Shown here: positions 9,080 to 19,190 of the stretch, piece after piece
Layout: each line of letters starts with the position of its first letter
Position numbering within the stretch: the first letter of the stretch is position 1
Source: Sphingomonas sp. PsM26
GTDB taxonomy: Bacteria; Pseudomonadota; Alphaproteobacteria; Sphingomonadales; Sphingomonadaceae
DNA: 64,000 bases
Reading direction: 5' to 3'
NCBI GenBank assembly: GCA_030433805.1
Contig: JARUXA010000001.1
Location: 310,001 to 374,000, forward strand
The notes under the pieces: generated by a model
Told to the model about the DNA's origin: nothing
Seen by the model: the letters and a program-made list of their open reading frames with translations, nothing else
Databases searched by the model: none
Program-made: the position numbers and the translations under genes

Positions 9080-9701
9080 CCCGATCCGGGTGCGCAGCGG
9101 CAATCTCCGCGACCGCAGCGGCGGCGGTTTCGGCAGCGAGCAGCCGGGGGAAGGGATCGAGCGAAACCCCAAAGCGCCGGGCATTGTAGATTTGCGGAAC
9201 GAGACAGACATCCGCCAGATTGGGCGTGTCTCCGCCGAGGAATGGTCCCGTTCCATCCGCGGTCATCGCTTCGAGCGCCGTCAGGCCAATTTCGATCCAA
9301 TGGACGTACCAAGCCTCGCGTGCCCCCTGATCCGCGCCGAACTGATCGGTCAGGCGGTTCAGCACGCGCAGATTGTCGATCGGATGGAGATCCGCGACGA
9401 TCGACAAGGCCTGCGCGAAGACACGGGCCCGCGCGAGCGGTTCGCGCGGCAGCATCGGCGTGGCCGGATAAGCGGTATCGAGATAGTCGATGATCGCTAG
9501 GCTCTGCGTCAGGATGGCGCCGCCGATATCGAGCGCGGGGACGAGCCCTTGTGGATTGCGCGCGACATAGGCGGGGTCACGCTGTGCACCCGTGGTCAGG
9601 TCGATCGCGACACTGTCATAGGCGACCTGCTTGAGGTTGAGGACGATCCTGACACGATATGCCGCCGACGAGCGCCAGTACTCGTACAGGACCGGGGTCA
9701 T
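9063..9701 (-). CDS. maiA: Maleylacetoacetate isomerase (zeta-class GST)
   Basis: 212 residues, the usual MaiA length. It catalyses glutathione-dependent cis-trans isomerisation of maleylacetoacetate to fumarylacetoacetate in tyrosine/homogentisate breakdown. The N-terminal thioredoxin-like domain carries the zeta-class active-site motif YWRSSAAYRVRI and the glutathione-site segment ILTQSLAIIDYL. The helical C-terminal domain includes HPIDNLRVLNRL. The frame extends far upstream in the AI-2E gene, but ATG 9701 overlaps that gene's stop (ATGA) and gives the standard N-terminus. It is the last gene of the pyrE-pdxJ-acpS-lepB operon. No other tyrosine-catabolic gene is nearby. Confidence 0.92.
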   Translation of the reverse strand: MTPVLYEYWRSSAAYRVRIVLNLKQVAYDSVAIDLTTGAQRDPAYVARNPQGLVPALDIGGAILTQSLAIIDYLDTAYPATPMLPREPLARARVFAQALSIVADLHPIDNLRVLNRLTDQFGADQGAREAWYVHWIEIGLTALEAMTADGTGPFLGGDTPNLADVCLVPQIYNARRFGVSLDPFPRLLAAETAAAAVAEIAAAHPDRVKPVG

Positions 9702-10762
9702 GCCGCGTCGGCCTGCTCTTCGGCTTCCGAACTCCGCTCGAGCGCGACCTTGATCATCGCGGTCATCGGATCGGCGAGCGTCAGCCCGAGCAGCCCGAAC
9801 AGCGTCCCCGCCAGGATCTGCGACGACAGCGTCAGCGCGGGCGGCAAGTCGACGGTCTTCTTGGCGACCATCGGGATGATGACATAGCCGTCCAGCGCCT
9901 GGATGAAGACGTAGATGCCGATCGCGTAGAGCCCGGTGTTCATTCCCGCGCTGAAGCCGACCGCGACCATCAGGATACCGCTGACGATCGCGCCGAGATT
10001 GGGGATGAAGGCAAGCAGGCCGGTCAGGATGCCGAGCACCAGCGCCATCGGCACGCCCGCGATCGCCAGTGCAACCCCGGTCATCACGCCTTCCAACGCC
10101 ATACCGAACAGGCGTCCGGCCAGCAGACGGCGCATCGTCTTGGCCATTTCCGTGATCGTGCCCGCAAAGCGGGGGCGCATGTCGGTCGGGATCATCCACT
10201 CGACGCCGCGCCCGTACAGCCGTGGCTCGATCGCGACGAACAGGCCGATCACGAGCACCATCACCAGGCTGGCCAGCGCGCCGAACGCGATGCCGAGGTA
10301 CGACGTCAGCTGCCCGAACGACCCGAGCACCTGTTGCATCATTCCGTTGATGTCGACCTGTTTGGGCATGATCCCCTTGGCGGTCGCCCAGCTTACGGTC
10401 CGTGTCGCTTGGGTGATCAGGGTCTGCTGCAACTGTGCGAACTGCGCGGTGACCTGGACCCCGGTCAGCCACACCAGTCCGACCAGGAACGCCACGGTCA
10501 GCAGCACGACGATCAACAGTCGCCACGACCGCCCGATCGGCAACACGCGTCCGAGCAGCCGGACGCCACCGTCGAGCATCGAGGCGAAGACCAGCCCGCC
10601 GAAGATGATCAGCAGCGGATGGACCAGCAGCACGACGAGCGCGATCGCCCCTGCCGTGCCGAGCCATACCGTCGCGCGGGTCAGTTCCTTGCGGACGAAC
10701 GGATCGCGCAGTTCGTTGGGCGCCGGTTCGCTGACCATGCCAGCACTCGGGGAGTCACTCAT
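9698..10762 (-). CDS. AI-2E family transporter (UPF0118/PerM-like)
   Basis: 354 residues with the family layout: two N-terminal helices, a cytoplasmic coiled segment, then a cluster of helices containing ALVLGILTGLLAFIPNLGAI, a hallmark stretch, and a final pair of helices near GYVIIPMVAKKTVDLPP. Members are inner-membrane permeases or exporters; AI-2 export is established for only a few (TqsA) and should not be assumed here. Its start overlaps the lepB stop and its stop overlaps the maiA start, both as ATGA, so translational coupling is likely. Confidence 0.88.
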   Translation of the reverse strand: MSDSPSAGMVSEPAPNELRDPFVRKELTRATVWLGTAGAIALVVLLVHPLLIIFGGLVFASMLDGGVRLLGRVLPIGRSWRLLIVVLLTVAFLVGLVWLTGVQVTAQFAQLQQTLITQATRTVSWATAKGIMPKQVDINGMMQQVLGSFGQLTSYLGIAFGALASLVMVLVIGLFVAIEPRLYGRGVEWMIPTDMRPRFAGTITEMAKTMRRLLAGRLFGMALEGVMTGVALAIAGVPMALVLGILTGLLAFIPNLGAIVSGILMVAVGFSAGMNTGLYAIGIYVFIQALDGYVIIPMVAKKTVDLPPALTLSSQILAGTLFGLLGLTLADPMTAMIKVALERSSEAEEQADAA

Positions 10763-11688
10763 TCACTACGGCTCGCATGCAAGGAGGTGCCAGCGCGTCC
10801 GCCCCGGAACGACTGACCCCAGGTCAGCGGATTCCACGAGCCAAGCCCGGTCTTCGAAAAGGTGATGAACTCGGCACGACCGCCGAGATATTCCCACGGC
10901 ACCGGTCCGCCGAGCCCCTGTTCGGACAGGGGGAAACGACTGTCGGCGCTACGATCGCGGTTGTCGCCCATCAGGAAGACGTGGTTCGCCGGGATCGTGA
11001 CGGCGGGGTAGTTGTCGCCGGGATACGCACCAAGATCGACCGTGTCGTAGTGCCGCCCGTTGGGCAGCGTCTCGGTGACCAGGGGGAGGCGGCAAGTGCT
11101 CTTGCCGTTCGCGCCGGTTTGAAGCGCATCGTCATATTGGCTCGAATCGCACGTCACGCCGCTTTCGGGCGAGGGGAGCGGGGTGTTGCCGTAATTGGGG
11201 ATGTCGACATAGTGCAGCGGGCCGCGCTTCACCGGCACGCCGTTGAGGATGACGGTGCCGTCGCGCACTTCCAGACGATCGCCGGGGAGCCCGATCAATC
11301 GCTTGATGTAATCGGTCTTGGTCCCCGGGGGCGTGACGATCACCACGTCGCCGCGCTCGGGCAAATGCCCGAACAGGCGGCCGGGGATGAACGGCAGCAA
11401 GTGGAAGGTCGGCGAGACGAACGAGAATCCGTACGGAAATTTGCTGACGACGAGCTGATCGCCGACCAACAGGCCCGGGAGCATCGATTCGGACGGGATG
11501 TAGAACGGCTTGGCGATGAAGCTGTGGAAACCGAGGACCGCCAGGACTAACCAGAAGATGCCGCGGATTTCCGACGCCCAGTCGGTGCCGGGTTTCTTGG
11601 TCTGCGGTCCGCCGGGGGTGGCGGATGCATCCCTGGCGTCTGCGCGCGCCTTGGTCTCGTCTGCGCTCAGGGCCAGCTCCTCGCTCAT
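10759..11688 (-). CDS. lepB: Signal peptidase I
   Basis: 309 residues. A hydrophilic N-terminus of about 40 residues precedes one membrane anchor ([19 protein letters not shown]). The catalytic serine is S68 in PSESMLP and the general-base lysine is K129 in [12 protein letters not shown]. The family box [11 protein letters not shown] follows later. It cleaves Sec and Tat signal peptides at the periplasmic face of the inner membrane. A loop with two cysteines ([10 protein letters not shown] and STCRLP) lies between the catalytic boxes, as in longer proteobacterial forms. It overlaps acpS upstream and the AI-2E gene downstream by 4 bases each. Confidence 0.96.
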   Translation of the reverse strand: MSEELALSADETKARADARDASATPGGPQTKKPGTDWASEIRGIFWLVLAVLGFHSFIAKPFYIPSESMLPGLLVGDQLVVSKFPYGFSFVSPTFHLLPFIPGRLFGHLPERGDVVIVTPPGTKTDYIKRLIGLPGDRLEVRDGTVILNGVPVKRGPLHYVDIPNYGNTPLPSPESGVTCDSSQYDDALQTGANGKSTCRLPLVTETLPNGRHYDTVDLGAYPGDNYPAVTIPANHVFLMGDNRDRSADSRFPLSEQGLGGPVPWEYLGGRAEFITFSKTGLGSWNPLTWGQSFRGGRAGTSLHASRSE

Positions 11689-12095
11689 GTCTTGTCCCTC
11701 GGAACCGCTTCGATGATCACGAAAGCTTGCGCCCAGGGATGATCGTCGGTCATCGTCAAATGAATTCGCGCGACGTGACCGTCAGGCGTCAACGCGTCAA
11801 GTATTGCCTGTGCCCCGCCCTGCAGATGCAAGGTCGGCGCGCCGGACGGAGCATTGACGACGCCGATGTCCCGCATGAACACCCCGCGCTTGAAGCCGGT
11901 TCCGACCGCCTTGGAAAAGGCCTCCTTCGCCGCGAACCGCTTGGCGAGCGTACCTGCCTTGGTGAACGGTCGGCTGTCGCCCTTGGTGCGTTCGATGGGG
12001 GTGAATACGCGGTTCTCGAAACGGGCGCCGAAGCGGTCGAGCGACGCCTGGATCCGCTCGATGTTGCAAAGGTCCGAGCCTAAACCGATGATCAT
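11685..12095 (-). CDS. acpS: Holo-[acyl-carrier-protein] synthase
   Basis: 136 residues, typical AcpS size. It transfers 4'-phosphopantetheine from CoA to a serine of apo-ACP. The N-terminal [15 protein letters not shown] holds the Mg-binding aspartate, and the second box [17 protein letters not shown] holds the second conserved acidic residue. The frame continues upstream through a repeat, but ATG 12095 gives the exact family N-terminus. Its ribosome-binding site (GGAGAGGGAG on the minus strand) is the purine end of the adjoining palindromic element 12099-12208. The stop overlaps the lepB start. Confidence 0.95.
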   Translation of the reverse strand: MIIGLGSDLCNIERIQASLDRFGARFENRVFTPIERTKGDSRPFTKAGTLAKRFAAKEAFSKAVGTGFKRGVFMRDIGVVNAPSGAPTLHLQGGAQAILDALTPDGHVARIHLTMTDDHPWAQAFVIIEAVPRDKT

Positions 12096-12098
12096 GGC

Positions 12099-12208
12099 TC
12101 TCCCTCTCCCCGCTTGCGGGGAGAGGGCCGGGGAGAGGGGCAGTCCAGCAGTGCTGCGCTCGATGCTGCCCCTCTCCCCGACCCTCTCCCCGGGGGGGAG
12201 AGGGAGAA
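12099..12208. repeat. CT-rich/GA-rich palindromic repeat, family E copy 1
   Basis: An inverted repeat with arms built from TCCCTCTCCCCGCTTGCGGG and its partner CCCCGACCCTCTCCCC region, with a central loop. It separates pdxJ from acpS inside an otherwise tight operon. Its acpS-proximal end supplies the purine-rich Shine-Dalgarno-like run. Confidence 0.85.
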
Positions 12209-12219
12209 TGTGGTGCCGC

Positions 12220-12948
12220 TCACCGTGCCGCATCCATCGCGTCGCGCATCGCGCGGACCGCGTCGCCCAGACCGACGAAGATTGCATCGGCGATCAGGCT
12301 GTGGCCGATATTGAGCTCGCGGATCTGCGGGATCGCCGCGATCGGTGCGACATTGGCGAGCGTCAGCCCGTGGCCGGCATGGACCTCGATCCCGTTCTTG
12401 ACGGCAAGCGCGGCAGCATCCGCAATGCGGCGGAGTTCGTCGGCCTGCGCCTCGCCTTCCAGGTCGCAATAGCGCCCGGTGTGGAGTTCGACGACCGGCG
12501 CGCCGAGCCGGAGCGCGGCATCGATCTGCGCGGCGCTGGGTTCGACGAACAGCGAGACGCGGATCCCGGCGGCACCCAGTTGCGAAACCAGCGGCGCCAG
12601 CATCGCGAACTGCCCCGCCGCATCGAGCCCGCCCTCGGTGGTGCGTTCCTCGCGCTTTTCGGGGACGATGCACGCGGCGTGCGGACGGTGCCGCAGCGCG
12701 ATCGCGAGCATCTCGTCGGTCGCCGCCATCTCGAGATTGAGCGGGATCGTCAATTCGGAGGAGAGGCGCGCGATATCGTCGTCGGTGATGTGCCGCCGGT
12801 CTTCGCGCAGGTGCGCGGTGATGCCGTCAGCCCCCGATTCGGCCGCGAGCAAGGCAGCGCGTACCGGATCGGGATAGCCCGACCCGCGCGCGTTGCGCAC
12901 GGTCGCGACGTGATCAATGTTGACCCCCAGGCGGAGCACCTGCGTCAT
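12220..12948 (-). CDS. pdxJ: Pyridoxine 5'-phosphate synthase
   Basis: 242 residues, a TIM barrel of the expected length. It condenses 1-deoxy-D-xylulose 5-phosphate with 3-amino-2-oxopropyl phosphate to pyridoxine 5'-phosphate, the last step of the DXP-dependent vitamin B6 route. The N-terminus [18 protein letters not shown], the segment [12 protein letters not shown], the catalytic stretch [15 protein letters not shown] and HAGHGL near the C-terminus are all family boxes. It lies between pyrE (ATGA overlap) and the repeat before acpS. Confidence 0.96.
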   Translation of the reverse strand: MTQVLRLGVNIDHVATVRNARGSGYPDPVRAALLAAESGADGITAHLREDRRHITDDDIARLSSELTIPLNLEMAATDEMLAIALRHRPHAACIVPEKREERTTEGGLDAAGQFAMLAPLVSQLGAAGIRVSLFVEPSAAQIDAALRLGAPVVELHTGRYCDLEGEAQADELRRIADAAALAVKNGIEVHAGHGLTLANVAPIAAIPQIRELNIGHSLIADAIFVGLGDAVRAMRDAMDAAR

Positions 12949-13526
12949 GCCGCGCGGCTGCCGGGCTTGATCGCGGGGATCGCGGCGAGCTCGGGTGGGA
13001 GCGCGTCGGCGCTGTAGGTCGGCACGTCGAGCCGGATCAAGGGATAGAAAGGAACGCCGAGATCGGCGGTGCCGTTCGATCGGTCGACCAGCGCGCCCGC
13101 CGCCACCGTCTCGCCGCCCGCCCGGGCGATCGCCGCGATCGCTTCTCGCGAGGACAGGCCCGTGGTGACGACGTCTTCCATCATGAAGACCTTGGTGCCC
13201 GGATCGAGGCGGAAACCGCGGCGCAGCTCGAACGTGCCCTCGGGGCGTTCGAGGAACATCGCCGGGACACCCAGCGCACGGCCCATCTCATGCCCGGCGA
13301 TCACGCCGCCCATCGCGGGCGACACGACCGCGGCGATCTGCGCGCGCACATCCGCCGGAAGCCGCGCGACGAGGGCCTCGGCCAGCCGTGCGCCGCGTGC
13401 CGGGTCCATCAGGACCCGCGCGCATTGCAGATAGCGCGACGAGCGCAAACCCGACGACAGGATGAAATGGCCCTCCAGCAATGCCTCGGCAGCGCGGAAT
13501 TCGGCGAGAACATCGTCTTCGGTCAT
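12945..13526 (-). CDS. pyrE: Orotate phosphoribosyltransferase
   Basis: 193 residues. It transfers ribose-5-phosphate from PRPP to orotate to make OMP in pyrimidine synthesis. The PRPP-binding motif [14 protein letters not shown] is clear. Upstream are the [18 protein letters not shown] loop and the FRLDPGTKV flap region. It is the first gene of the minus-strand operon pyrE-pdxJ-acpS-lepB-AI-2E-maiA. The 207 bases between it and coxB form a divergent promoter region; I could not fix -35/-10 boxes there with confidence. Confidence 0.95.
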   Translation of the reverse strand: MTEDDVLAEFRAAEALLEGHFILSSGLRSSRYLQCARVLMDPARGARLAEALVARLPADVRAQIAAVVSPAMGGVIAGHEMGRALGVPAMFLERPEGTFELRRGFRLDPGTKVFMMEDVVTTGLSSREAIAAIARAGGETVAAGALVDRSNGTADLGVPFYPLIRLDVPTYSADALPPELAAIPAIKPGSRAA

Positions 13527-13733
13527 GGCATGCGGTCCAGTGATTGCGCGCGTGATTTTCGGGCCTGATTACGAGCGCGGATAGACGCCCGGATAGACGG
13601 AGGCAACGATCGCGCCATAAAAAGGACACGCGCGGGTTGAGGCATCGGCCTAGTCCGCTTATAGCCCTAAAAGAAAAGGGCGTATCCCCGCCTGGTCGTC
13701 GTCCGGAAAAGCCGACAGAGTCGCAAAGGGTAG

Positions 13734-14864
13734 ATGCAGAGGATGCGTATGATCGGGATGAAATCGATCGTGATGGCGGCGGGCCTCGCGATGATTGGTA
13801 CAGGCGCAGTACAGGCGGCGCCGCAAGCTGCTCCGGTCGTGACCGTCACCAAACCCGAGGTCGTCGCGGCTCCCGCGGCAGCCCCCGCCGCGCCGGTTGC
13901 CGCCGAAGCGACCGACCCGATGCTCGCGGTCGATGGCGCACCGGCAATGGCGATCGATCCGACGATCGGCCAGCCCGTCCCCGGTCATATCTCGCTCCAG
14001 CCGCAGGTGACCAAGACCGGCCGTCAGGCGGCGTGGTTCCACAATGCGCTGCTGATGCCGGTCATCACCGTCATCTCGCTGTTCGTGCTCGCCCTGCTCG
14101 GACTGGTGATCGTGCGGTTCCGCCGGGCCAAGAACCCGGTCGCGTCCAAAACCTCGCACAATACGATCCTCGAAGTGGCGTGGACCGGCATTCCGGTGCT
14201 GATCCTGCTCGGGCTTGCCTTGCCGTCGATCGGTCTGCTCCAGGCGCAGTACAAGCCCGCGCCGAAGGATGCGGTCGTGCTCAAGGCGATCGGCAACCAA
14301 TGGTATTGGTCTTACGAATATCCCGGCAACGGGGGCTTCTCGATCACGTCGAACATGCTGAAAGAAGCAAATGAGGTTGGCAAGGGCGAGCGCGCCCGCA
14401 CCGCGATCGACGGGCCGCGCCTGCTCGCTACCGATACGCGCGTCGTGCTGCCGGTCGGCGTGCCGATCCGGCTGATCACCACCTCGAACGACGTGATCCA
14501 CAGCTGGGAAATTCCGGCGTTCTGGATCAAGCTCGATGCGATCCCCGGTCGCCTCAACGAGACTAGCTTCACGATCGAGAAGGAAGGCGTTTATTTCGGC
14601 GTCTGTTCCGAACTGTGTGGCGCGCGGCATGGCTATATGCCGATCACCGTTCAGGCGGTGAAGCCGGCGGTGTTCGCGCAGTGGGTCAAGGCCAAGGGTG
14701 GCACGATGCCGGGTAACGGCGCAGCCGCCGCCGAAGTCGCCAAAACGCCTTCCGCCGTAGAAACTGGCGAGCCGACCGAAGTGGGCAATGCCGCGGCCGA
14801 GGCGCTGCCCGCCGAGGCCCCCGTCGCCGGTGCCATCCCCGCCAACACCTCCGCAGGGAACTGA
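13734..14864 (+). CDS. coxB: Cytochrome c oxidase subunit II
   Basis: 376 residues. A signal peptide (MAAGLAMIGTGAVQA) precedes an Ala/Pro-rich spacer, two membrane helices (about 105-130 and 150-175) and the periplasmic cupredoxin domain. The dinuclear CuA site is intact: GVCSELCGARHGYM gives C291, C295, H299 and M302. It accepts electrons from cytochrome c. A long Ala/Glu-rich tail follows the domain. In-frame ATGs at 13743, 13749 and 13758 are alternative starts; 13734 follows AAAGGG closely, while 13749 follows AGAGG. First gene of the oxidase operon. Confidence 0.95.
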   Translation: MQRMRMIGMKSIVMAAGLAMIGTGAVQAAPQAAPVVTVTKPEVVAAPAAAPAAPVAAEATDPMLAVDGAPAMAIDPTIGQPVPGHISLQPQVTKTGRQAAWFHNALLMPVITVISLFVLALLGLVIVRFRRAKNPVASKTSHNTILEVAWTGIPVLILLGLALPSIGLLQAQYKPAPKDAVVLKAIGNQWYWSYEYPGNGGFSITSNMLKEANEVGKGERARTAIDGPRLLATDTRVVLPVGVPIRLITTSNDVIHSWEIPAFWIKLDAIPGRLNETSFTIEKEGVYFGVCSELCGARHGYMPITVQAVKPAVFAQWVKAKGGTMPGNGAAAAEVAKTPSAVETGEPTEVGNAAAEALPAEAPVAGAIPANTSAGN

Positions 14865-14867
14865 GTC

Positions 14868-16529
14868 ATGACCGACACCGCTCTCACCCCGAGCGCCTTC
14901 GAGGCGCATCACGACGATGCCCACGCGCATGACACGCACGAGATGTCATTCTTTGCGCGCTGGTTCATGTCGACCAACCACAAGGACATCGGGACGCTGT
15001 ACCTGATCTTCGCGATCGTCGCGGGGATCATCGGTGGTGGCATCTCGGGCCTGATGCGCGCCGAACTGGCGCATCCGGGGATCCAGTATCTCGGCTATTG
15101 GGCGAGCTTCCTGCCCGGTGGCGAGCAGGGTCTCGATCATTCGCTTCACCTGTGGAACGTGCTGATTACCGCGCACGGGTTGATCATGGTGTTCTTTATG
15201 GTGATGCCCGCGATGATCGGCGGGTTCGGCAACTGGTTCGTGCCGATCATGATCGGCGCGCCCGACATGGCGTTCCCGCGGATGAACAACGTGTCGTTCT
15301 GGCTGCTCATCCCGGCCTTCACGCTGCTGCTGGCGTCGCCGTTCTTCGGCGGTGCAGGCAATGGCTGGACGCTCTACGCGCCGCTCTCGACCTACGGCGA
15401 GCCGGGGCCGTCGACCGACATGGCGATCCTTGCGCTCCACCTTGCGGGCGCATCGTCGATCCTCGGCGCGATCAACTTCATCACGACGATCTTCAACATG
15501 CGCGCGCCGGGCATGACGCTCCACAAGATGCCGCTGTTCGTGTGGTCGGTGCTGGTCACCGCCTTCCTGCTGCTGCTGGCACTTCCGGTGCTCGCGGCCG
15601 CGATCACGATGCTGCTGACCGACCGTAATTTCGGCACAACCTTCTTCGATCCGGCCGGTGGCGGCGATCCGGTGCTGTACCAGCATCTGTTCTGGTTCTT
15701 CGGTCACCCCGAAGTCTACATCATGATTCTGCCGGGCTTCGGCATCGTCAGTCAGGTGATTTCGACCTTCTCGAAGAAGCCCGTCTTCGGCTACCTCGGC
15801 ATGGCATACGCCATGGTCGCGATCGGCGTGGTCGGCTTCGTCGTGTGGGCGCACCACATGTTCACGACGGGCCTCAGCGTGAACACCAAGATGTACTTCA
15901 CCGCGGCGACGATGGTGATCGCGGTGCCGACCGGCATCAAGATCTTCTCGTGGATCGCGACGATGTGGGGTGGCTCGCTCACCTTCAAGACGCCGATGCT
16001 GTGGGCGATCGGGTTCATCTTCATGTTCACCGTTGGCGGCGTGACCGGCGTGGTGCTCGCCAACGGCGGCATCGATGATTACATGCAGGACAGCTACTAC
16101 GTGGTGGCGCATTTCCACTACGTGCTGTCGCTCGGCGCGGTATTCTCGCTGTTCTGCGGCTTCTATTACTGGTTCCCGAAGATGTCGGGGAAGATGTATA
16201 ACGAGTTTCTCGGTCAGGTGCACTATTGGGTGTTCTTCCTGGGCGTGAACGTGATGTTCTTTCCGATGCACTTCTTGGGCCTCCAGAACATGCAGCGCCG
16301 CGTGCCGGACTATGCCGATGCGCTCGCGCAGTGGAACTGGGTCGCGAGCATCGGCTACATGATCATGGCGGCATCGATGGTGGTGTTCTTCGTCAACGTC
16401 ATCATGTCGCTCATGTCGGGCAAGAAGGCCGGCGACAGCCCGTGGGGCGAAGGCGCGACGACGCTCGAATGGACGCTGTCGAGCCCGCCGCCATATCACC
16501 AGTTCGAGACGCTCCCGCGAATCGACTGA
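14868..16529 (+). CDS. ctaD: Cytochrome c oxidase subunit I (aa3 type)
   Basis: 553 residues with twelve membrane helices. It binds haem a and the haem a3-CuB centre where oxygen is reduced to water with proton pumping. The family box [20 protein letters not shown] carries a CuB ligand and the His-Tyr cross-link pair. The motif HHMFTTG and the segment [14 protein letters not shown] with the haem histidines follow. The start ATG is 3 bases after the coxB stop. The tail [10 protein letters not shown] is typical of the alphaproteobacterial enzyme. Confidence 0.97.
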   Translation: MTDTALTPSAFEAHHDDAHAHDTHEMSFFARWFMSTNHKDIGTLYLIFAIVAGIIGGGISGLMRAELAHPGIQYLGYWASFLPGGEQGLDHSLHLWNVLITAHGLIMVFFMVMPAMIGGFGNWFVPIMIGAPDMAFPRMNNVSFWLLIPAFTLLLASPFFGGAGNGWTLYAPLSTYGEPGPSTDMAILALHLAGASSILGAINFITTIFNMRAPGMTLHKMPLFVWSVLVTAFLLLLALPVLAAAITMLLTDRNFGTTFFDPAGGGDPVLYQHLFWFFGHPEVYIMILPGFGIVSQVISTFSKKPVFGYLGMAYAMVAIGVVGFVVWAHHMFTTGLSVNTKMYFTAATMVIAVPTGIKIFSWIATMWGGSLTFKTPMLWAIGFIFMFTVGGVTGVVLANGGIDDYMQDSYYVVAHFHYVLSLGAVFSLFCGFYYWFPKMSGKMYNEFLGQVHYWVFFLGVNVMFFPMHFLGLQNMQRRVPDYADALAQWNWVASIGYMIMAASMVVFFVNVIMSLMSGKKAGDSPWGEGATTLEWTLSSPPPYHQFETLPRID

Positions 16530-16535
16530 CCTTTT

Positions 16536-16650
16536 CTCTCCCCTCTCGCGTGCGGGAGGGGTAGGGGTGAGCTCGCGCGCTGCTCCGAACGACTCCGCCC
16601 GGGGATAGCGCGAGCCCACCCCCAGCCCCTCCCGCGAGCGGGAGGGGAGG
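16536..16650. repeat. Palindromic repeat, family E copy 2
   Basis: The left arm is CTCCCCTCTCGCGTGCGGGA plus GGGGTAGGGGTG. The right arm is CCCACCCCCAGCCCCTCCCG plus CGAGCGGGAGGGGAG. It lies between ctaD and ctaB within the operon. Its distal end GGAGGGGAGG is placed 10 bases before the ctaB ATG and looks like that gene's ribosome-binding site. Confidence 0.88.
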
Positions 16651-16660
16651 ATCTTTGTAA

Positions 16661-17566
16661 ATGACTGTTGTGACCGTTTCGAACCCAAGCCTTCCTGCCG
16701 ACTGGCGCGACTTCTTTGCGCTCACCAAGCCGCGCGTGATGCGTTCGGTCGTGTTCACGGCGCTGTGCGGGATGCTTGCCGCGCCGGCTTCGCTGCCGCC
16801 CGTGCTTGCGTTCACCGCGATCCTTGCGATCGCGCTCGCAGCGGGCGCTGCCGGTGCGCTGAACCAATGGTATGAGTCCGACATCGATGCGCTGATGAAG
16901 CGCACCGCCAAACGTCCGCTCCCCGCGGGCAAGATGGAGCGCGAAACCGCGCTTCAGTTCGGCGTGGCGCTCGGGGTGTTCTCGGTGTTGCTGATGGGGC
17001 TCGCTATCAACATTCCCGCTGCCGTGCTGCTGGCGGTGTCGATCCTGTTCTACGTGCTCGTCTATACCGTCGGTCTCAAACGGCTGACCCCGCAGAACAT
17101 CGTGATCGGTGGTGCGGCTGGCGCGTTTCCGCCGCTGATCGGCTGGGTCGCGGCGACGGGCTCGGTCTCGGCGCTGCCGCTGCTGATGTTCGCGATCATC
17201 TTCCTGTGGACCCCGCCGCATAGCTGGGCGCTCGCGCTGCTGATCCGCGACGATTACGCCAAGGGTGGCGTGCCGATGCTTCCGGTCGTCGCGAGCGCGA
17301 AGACGACGCGCGCGCAGATGCTGTTCTATGCGGTGCTGATGACGGCTGCCGCGATCTCGCCTTGGCCGCTCGGGCTGGCGGGGTCGCTTTACGGCATCGT
17401 CGCCTCGGTCTTGTCGGCGGTGTTCCTGGGCCTCACCGTGTGGGTCGTCATCCAGCGTGCCGAGACGCCTGGGACGATGAAGGCCGAACGCTGGCTGTTC
17501 GTTTATTCGATCGGCTATATCCTCGCGATCTTCGCGACCCTCGCAACCGATCGGTGCCTGGCATGA
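16661..17566 (+). CDS. ctaB: Protohaem IX farnesyltransferase (haem O synthase)
   Basis: 301 residues, a UbiA-superfamily prenyltransferase with about nine helices. It adds a farnesyl group to haem b to make haem O, the precursor of the haem a used by CtaD. The first Asp-rich motif is [20 protein letters not shown] (68-87). A second acidic region occurs in [17 protein letters not shown]. It ends in an ATGA overlap with a small membrane protein gene. Translation probably starts from a ribosome-binding site contributed by the upstream repeat. Confidence 0.95.
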   Translation: MTVVTVSNPSLPADWRDFFALTKPRVMRSVVFTALCGMLAAPASLPPVLAFTAILAIALAAGAAGALNQWYESDIDALMKRTAKRPLPAGKMERETALQFGVALGVFSVLLMGLAINIPAAVLLAVSILFYVLVYTVGLKRLTPQNIVIGGAAGAFPPLIGWVAATGSVSALPLLMFAIIFLWTPPHSWALALLIRDDYAKGGVPMLPVVASAKTTRAQMLFYAVLMTAAAISPWPLGLAGSLYGIVASVLSAVFLGLTVWVVIQRAETPGTMKAERWLFVYSIGYILAIFATLATDRCLA

Positions 17567-17727
17567 ACGAGCTTCCGGATCCTACCAGCCAGGCGGCCCT
17601 TGTTCGCAAGCGGCAGCGTGCGCGCGCGACGGCGCTGGCGATTATCCTCTTCGCGTTCGTGATCCTCGTGTTCGCGATCAGCATCGCCAAGATCAAGGCG
17701 GGGATGCCGGGGATGCCGCACCAATGA
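17563..17727 (+). CDS. Small single-pass membrane protein of the cox operon (CoxF-like)
   Basis: 54 residues: a polar, basic N-terminus ([12 protein letters not shown]), one hydrophobic helix ([20 protein letters not shown]) and a short tail. It overlaps ctaB and ctaG by four bases each. Alphaproteobacterial oxidase operons often carry a small membrane protein exactly here, sometimes labelled CoxF. A role in oxidase assembly is inferred only from position. The basic cytoplasmic end suggests an N-in orientation. Confidence 0.8.
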   Translation: MNELPDPTSQAALVRKRQRARATALAIILFAFVILVFAISIAKIKAGMPGMPHQ

Positions 17728-18281
17728 TCAGTCGGATCGCCCGGATGGATCGCAAGCTGCGTACCGCGCTGCTCGCGGTGCTGGGGATCTGCTTCATGAG
17801 CGGGCTCGGCTGGGCGAGCATCCCTTTGTACCGGATGTTCTGCCAGGCGACCGGCCTGAACGGCACGACGCAGCGCGGGACGGTCGCGCCGGGGGCGATC
17901 AAAAACCACCAGATCCGGGTCGACTTCGACACCAACGTCGCGCCGCACATGCCGTGGAAATTCCTCCCCGACAACCCGTATGACACGGTCGACGTCGGCG
18001 CGCGCGACATGGCGTTCTTCACCGCGACCAACACGTCGAACAAGCCGATCACGGGCACCGCGACGTTCAACGTGACCCCTGCACAGGCGGGCAAGTACTT
18101 CACCAAGATCCAGTGTTTCTGCTTCACCCAGCAGACGCTGCAACCGGGCGAGACCGCCCGGATGCCGGTGATCTTCTTCGTCGATCCCAAGATCCTGCAG
18201 GATTCGGATGCAAGCGACGTCGAGACGATTACGCTAAGCTACACGTTTTACCCGGTGGATTCGGCGAAAGCCAAAAGCTAG
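17724..18281 (+). CDS. ctaG: Cytochrome c oxidase assembly protein Cox11/CtaG
   Basis: 185 residues. An N-terminal anchor helix (ALLAVLGICFMSGLGWASI) is followed by a periplasmic immunoglobulin-like domain. The copper-binding CFCF motif is present as IQCFCFTQQ (C131 and C133), and the upstream PLYRMFCQATG motif is also conserved. It delivers copper to the CuB site of subunit I. The start overlaps the small membrane protein gene (ATGA). The product ends before a 48-base gap to ctaE. Confidence 0.95.
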   Translation: MISRIARMDRKLRTALLAVLGICFMSGLGWASIPLYRMFCQATGLNGTTQRGTVAPGAIKNHQIRVDFDTNVAPHMPWKFLPDNPYDTVDVGARDMAFFTATNTSNKPITGTATFNVTPAQAGKYFTKIQCFCFTQQTLQPGETARMPVIFFVDPKILQDSDASDVETITLSYTFYPVDSAKAKS

Positions 18282-18329
18282 GGTACGAAAAATCCGATCG
18301 ATCCAACGATCACACGACGGGGATGCAAC

Positions 18330-19190
18330 ATGGCCGGTGCCAAGAACCACGATTATCACATCCTGCCACCGAGCATCTGGCCGCTGGCCGGATCGATGGC
18401 GGCGCTGGCGATGGCGGCGGGCGGAATCATGTGGATGCATTCCGCGGTCGGCGGTGGGCTGCTGTTCTACGCCGGGCTCGCGGGCGTGCTCGCGGTCATG
18501 TATGGCTGGTGGCGTCAGGTCGTGATCGAGGCGAATGCGGGCGATCACACCCCGGTCGTTCAGCTCCATCTGCGCTATGGGATGATCCTGTTCATCGCGT
18601 CCGAGGTCATGTTCTTCGTTGGCTGGTTCTGGGCGTTCTTCGACTTCTCGCTGTTCCCTGCGGGAATCCAGGTGCTCGACGGCAAGGTCAGCCTGATCGC
18701 GGATGTCGCCAATGGTGTTGGCCAATGGCCGCCCAAGGGGCTCGAGGTGATCGACGCCTTCAAGTTCCCGCTGCTCAACACGCTGATCCTGCTGACCAGC
18801 GGCACCACCGTCACCTGGGCGCATCACGCGCTGATCCACGGCGATCGCGACGGGCTTAAGAAGGGGCTGTGGGCGACGATCATCCTGGGGCTGATCTTCA
18901 GCTCGATCCAGGCGTTCGAATATTCGGAAGCGCCGTTCCCGTTCAAGGGACTGAACTATGGCGCAGCCTTCTTCATGTCGACCGGGTTCCACGGCTTCCA
19001 CGTGATGATCGGGACGATCTTCCTGATCGTCTGCCTGGTGCGCGTGTACCGCGGCGACTTCACCCCCAAGCAGCATTTCGGCTTCGAGGCGGCAGCATGG
19101 TACTGGCACTTCGTCGACGTGGTGTGGCTGTTCCTGTTCGTCACCGTCTATGTCTGGGGCGGCTGGGGCGCGCCGGTCCATAGCGGGTGA
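18330..19190 (+). CDS. ctaE: Cytochrome c oxidase subunit III
   Basis: 286 residues with seven membrane helices. Conserved features are the N-terminal HDYHILPPSIWPL, the segment FIASEVMFFVGWFWAFFDFS, THAWHH-equivalent TVTWAHHALIHGDR, and the C-terminal AAWYWHFVDVVWLFLFVTVY. It stabilises the oxidase core and the proton-uptake path. Its stop TGA shares a base with the ATG of the DUF983 gene. Confidence 0.96.
   Translation: MAGAKNHDYHILPPSIWPLAGSMAALAMAAGGIMWMHSAVGGGLLFYAGLAGVLAVMYGWWRQVVIEANAGDHTPVVQLHLRYGMILFIASEVMFFVGWFWAFFDFSLFPAGIQVLDGKVSLIADVANGVGQWPPKGLEVIDAFKFPLLNTLILLTSGTTVTWAHHALIHGDRDGLKKGLWATIILGLIFSSIQAFEYSEAPFPFKGLNYGAAFFMSTGFHGFHVMIGTIFLIVCLVRVYRGDFTPKQHFGFEAAAWYWHFVDVVWLFLFVTVYVWGGWGAPVHSG

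Noticed and set aside
9702..10667. Upstream extension of maiA to 534 residues
   Set aside because: It reads out of frame through the AI-2E transporter gene. The ATG at 9701 gives the standard MaiA start and overlaps the previous stop.
13660..13684. Terminator from GCCCTAAAAGAAAAGGGC before coxB
   Set aside because: The stem is only five bases and lies in a divergent promoter region with no gene to terminate.
13659..16688. Long minus-strand open frames (426 and 580 residues) opposite coxB and ctaD
   Set aside because: They mirror strongly conserved oxidase genes on the plus strand; their products are His/Arg/Asp/Glu-rich without domains. This is typical of high-GC antisense frames.
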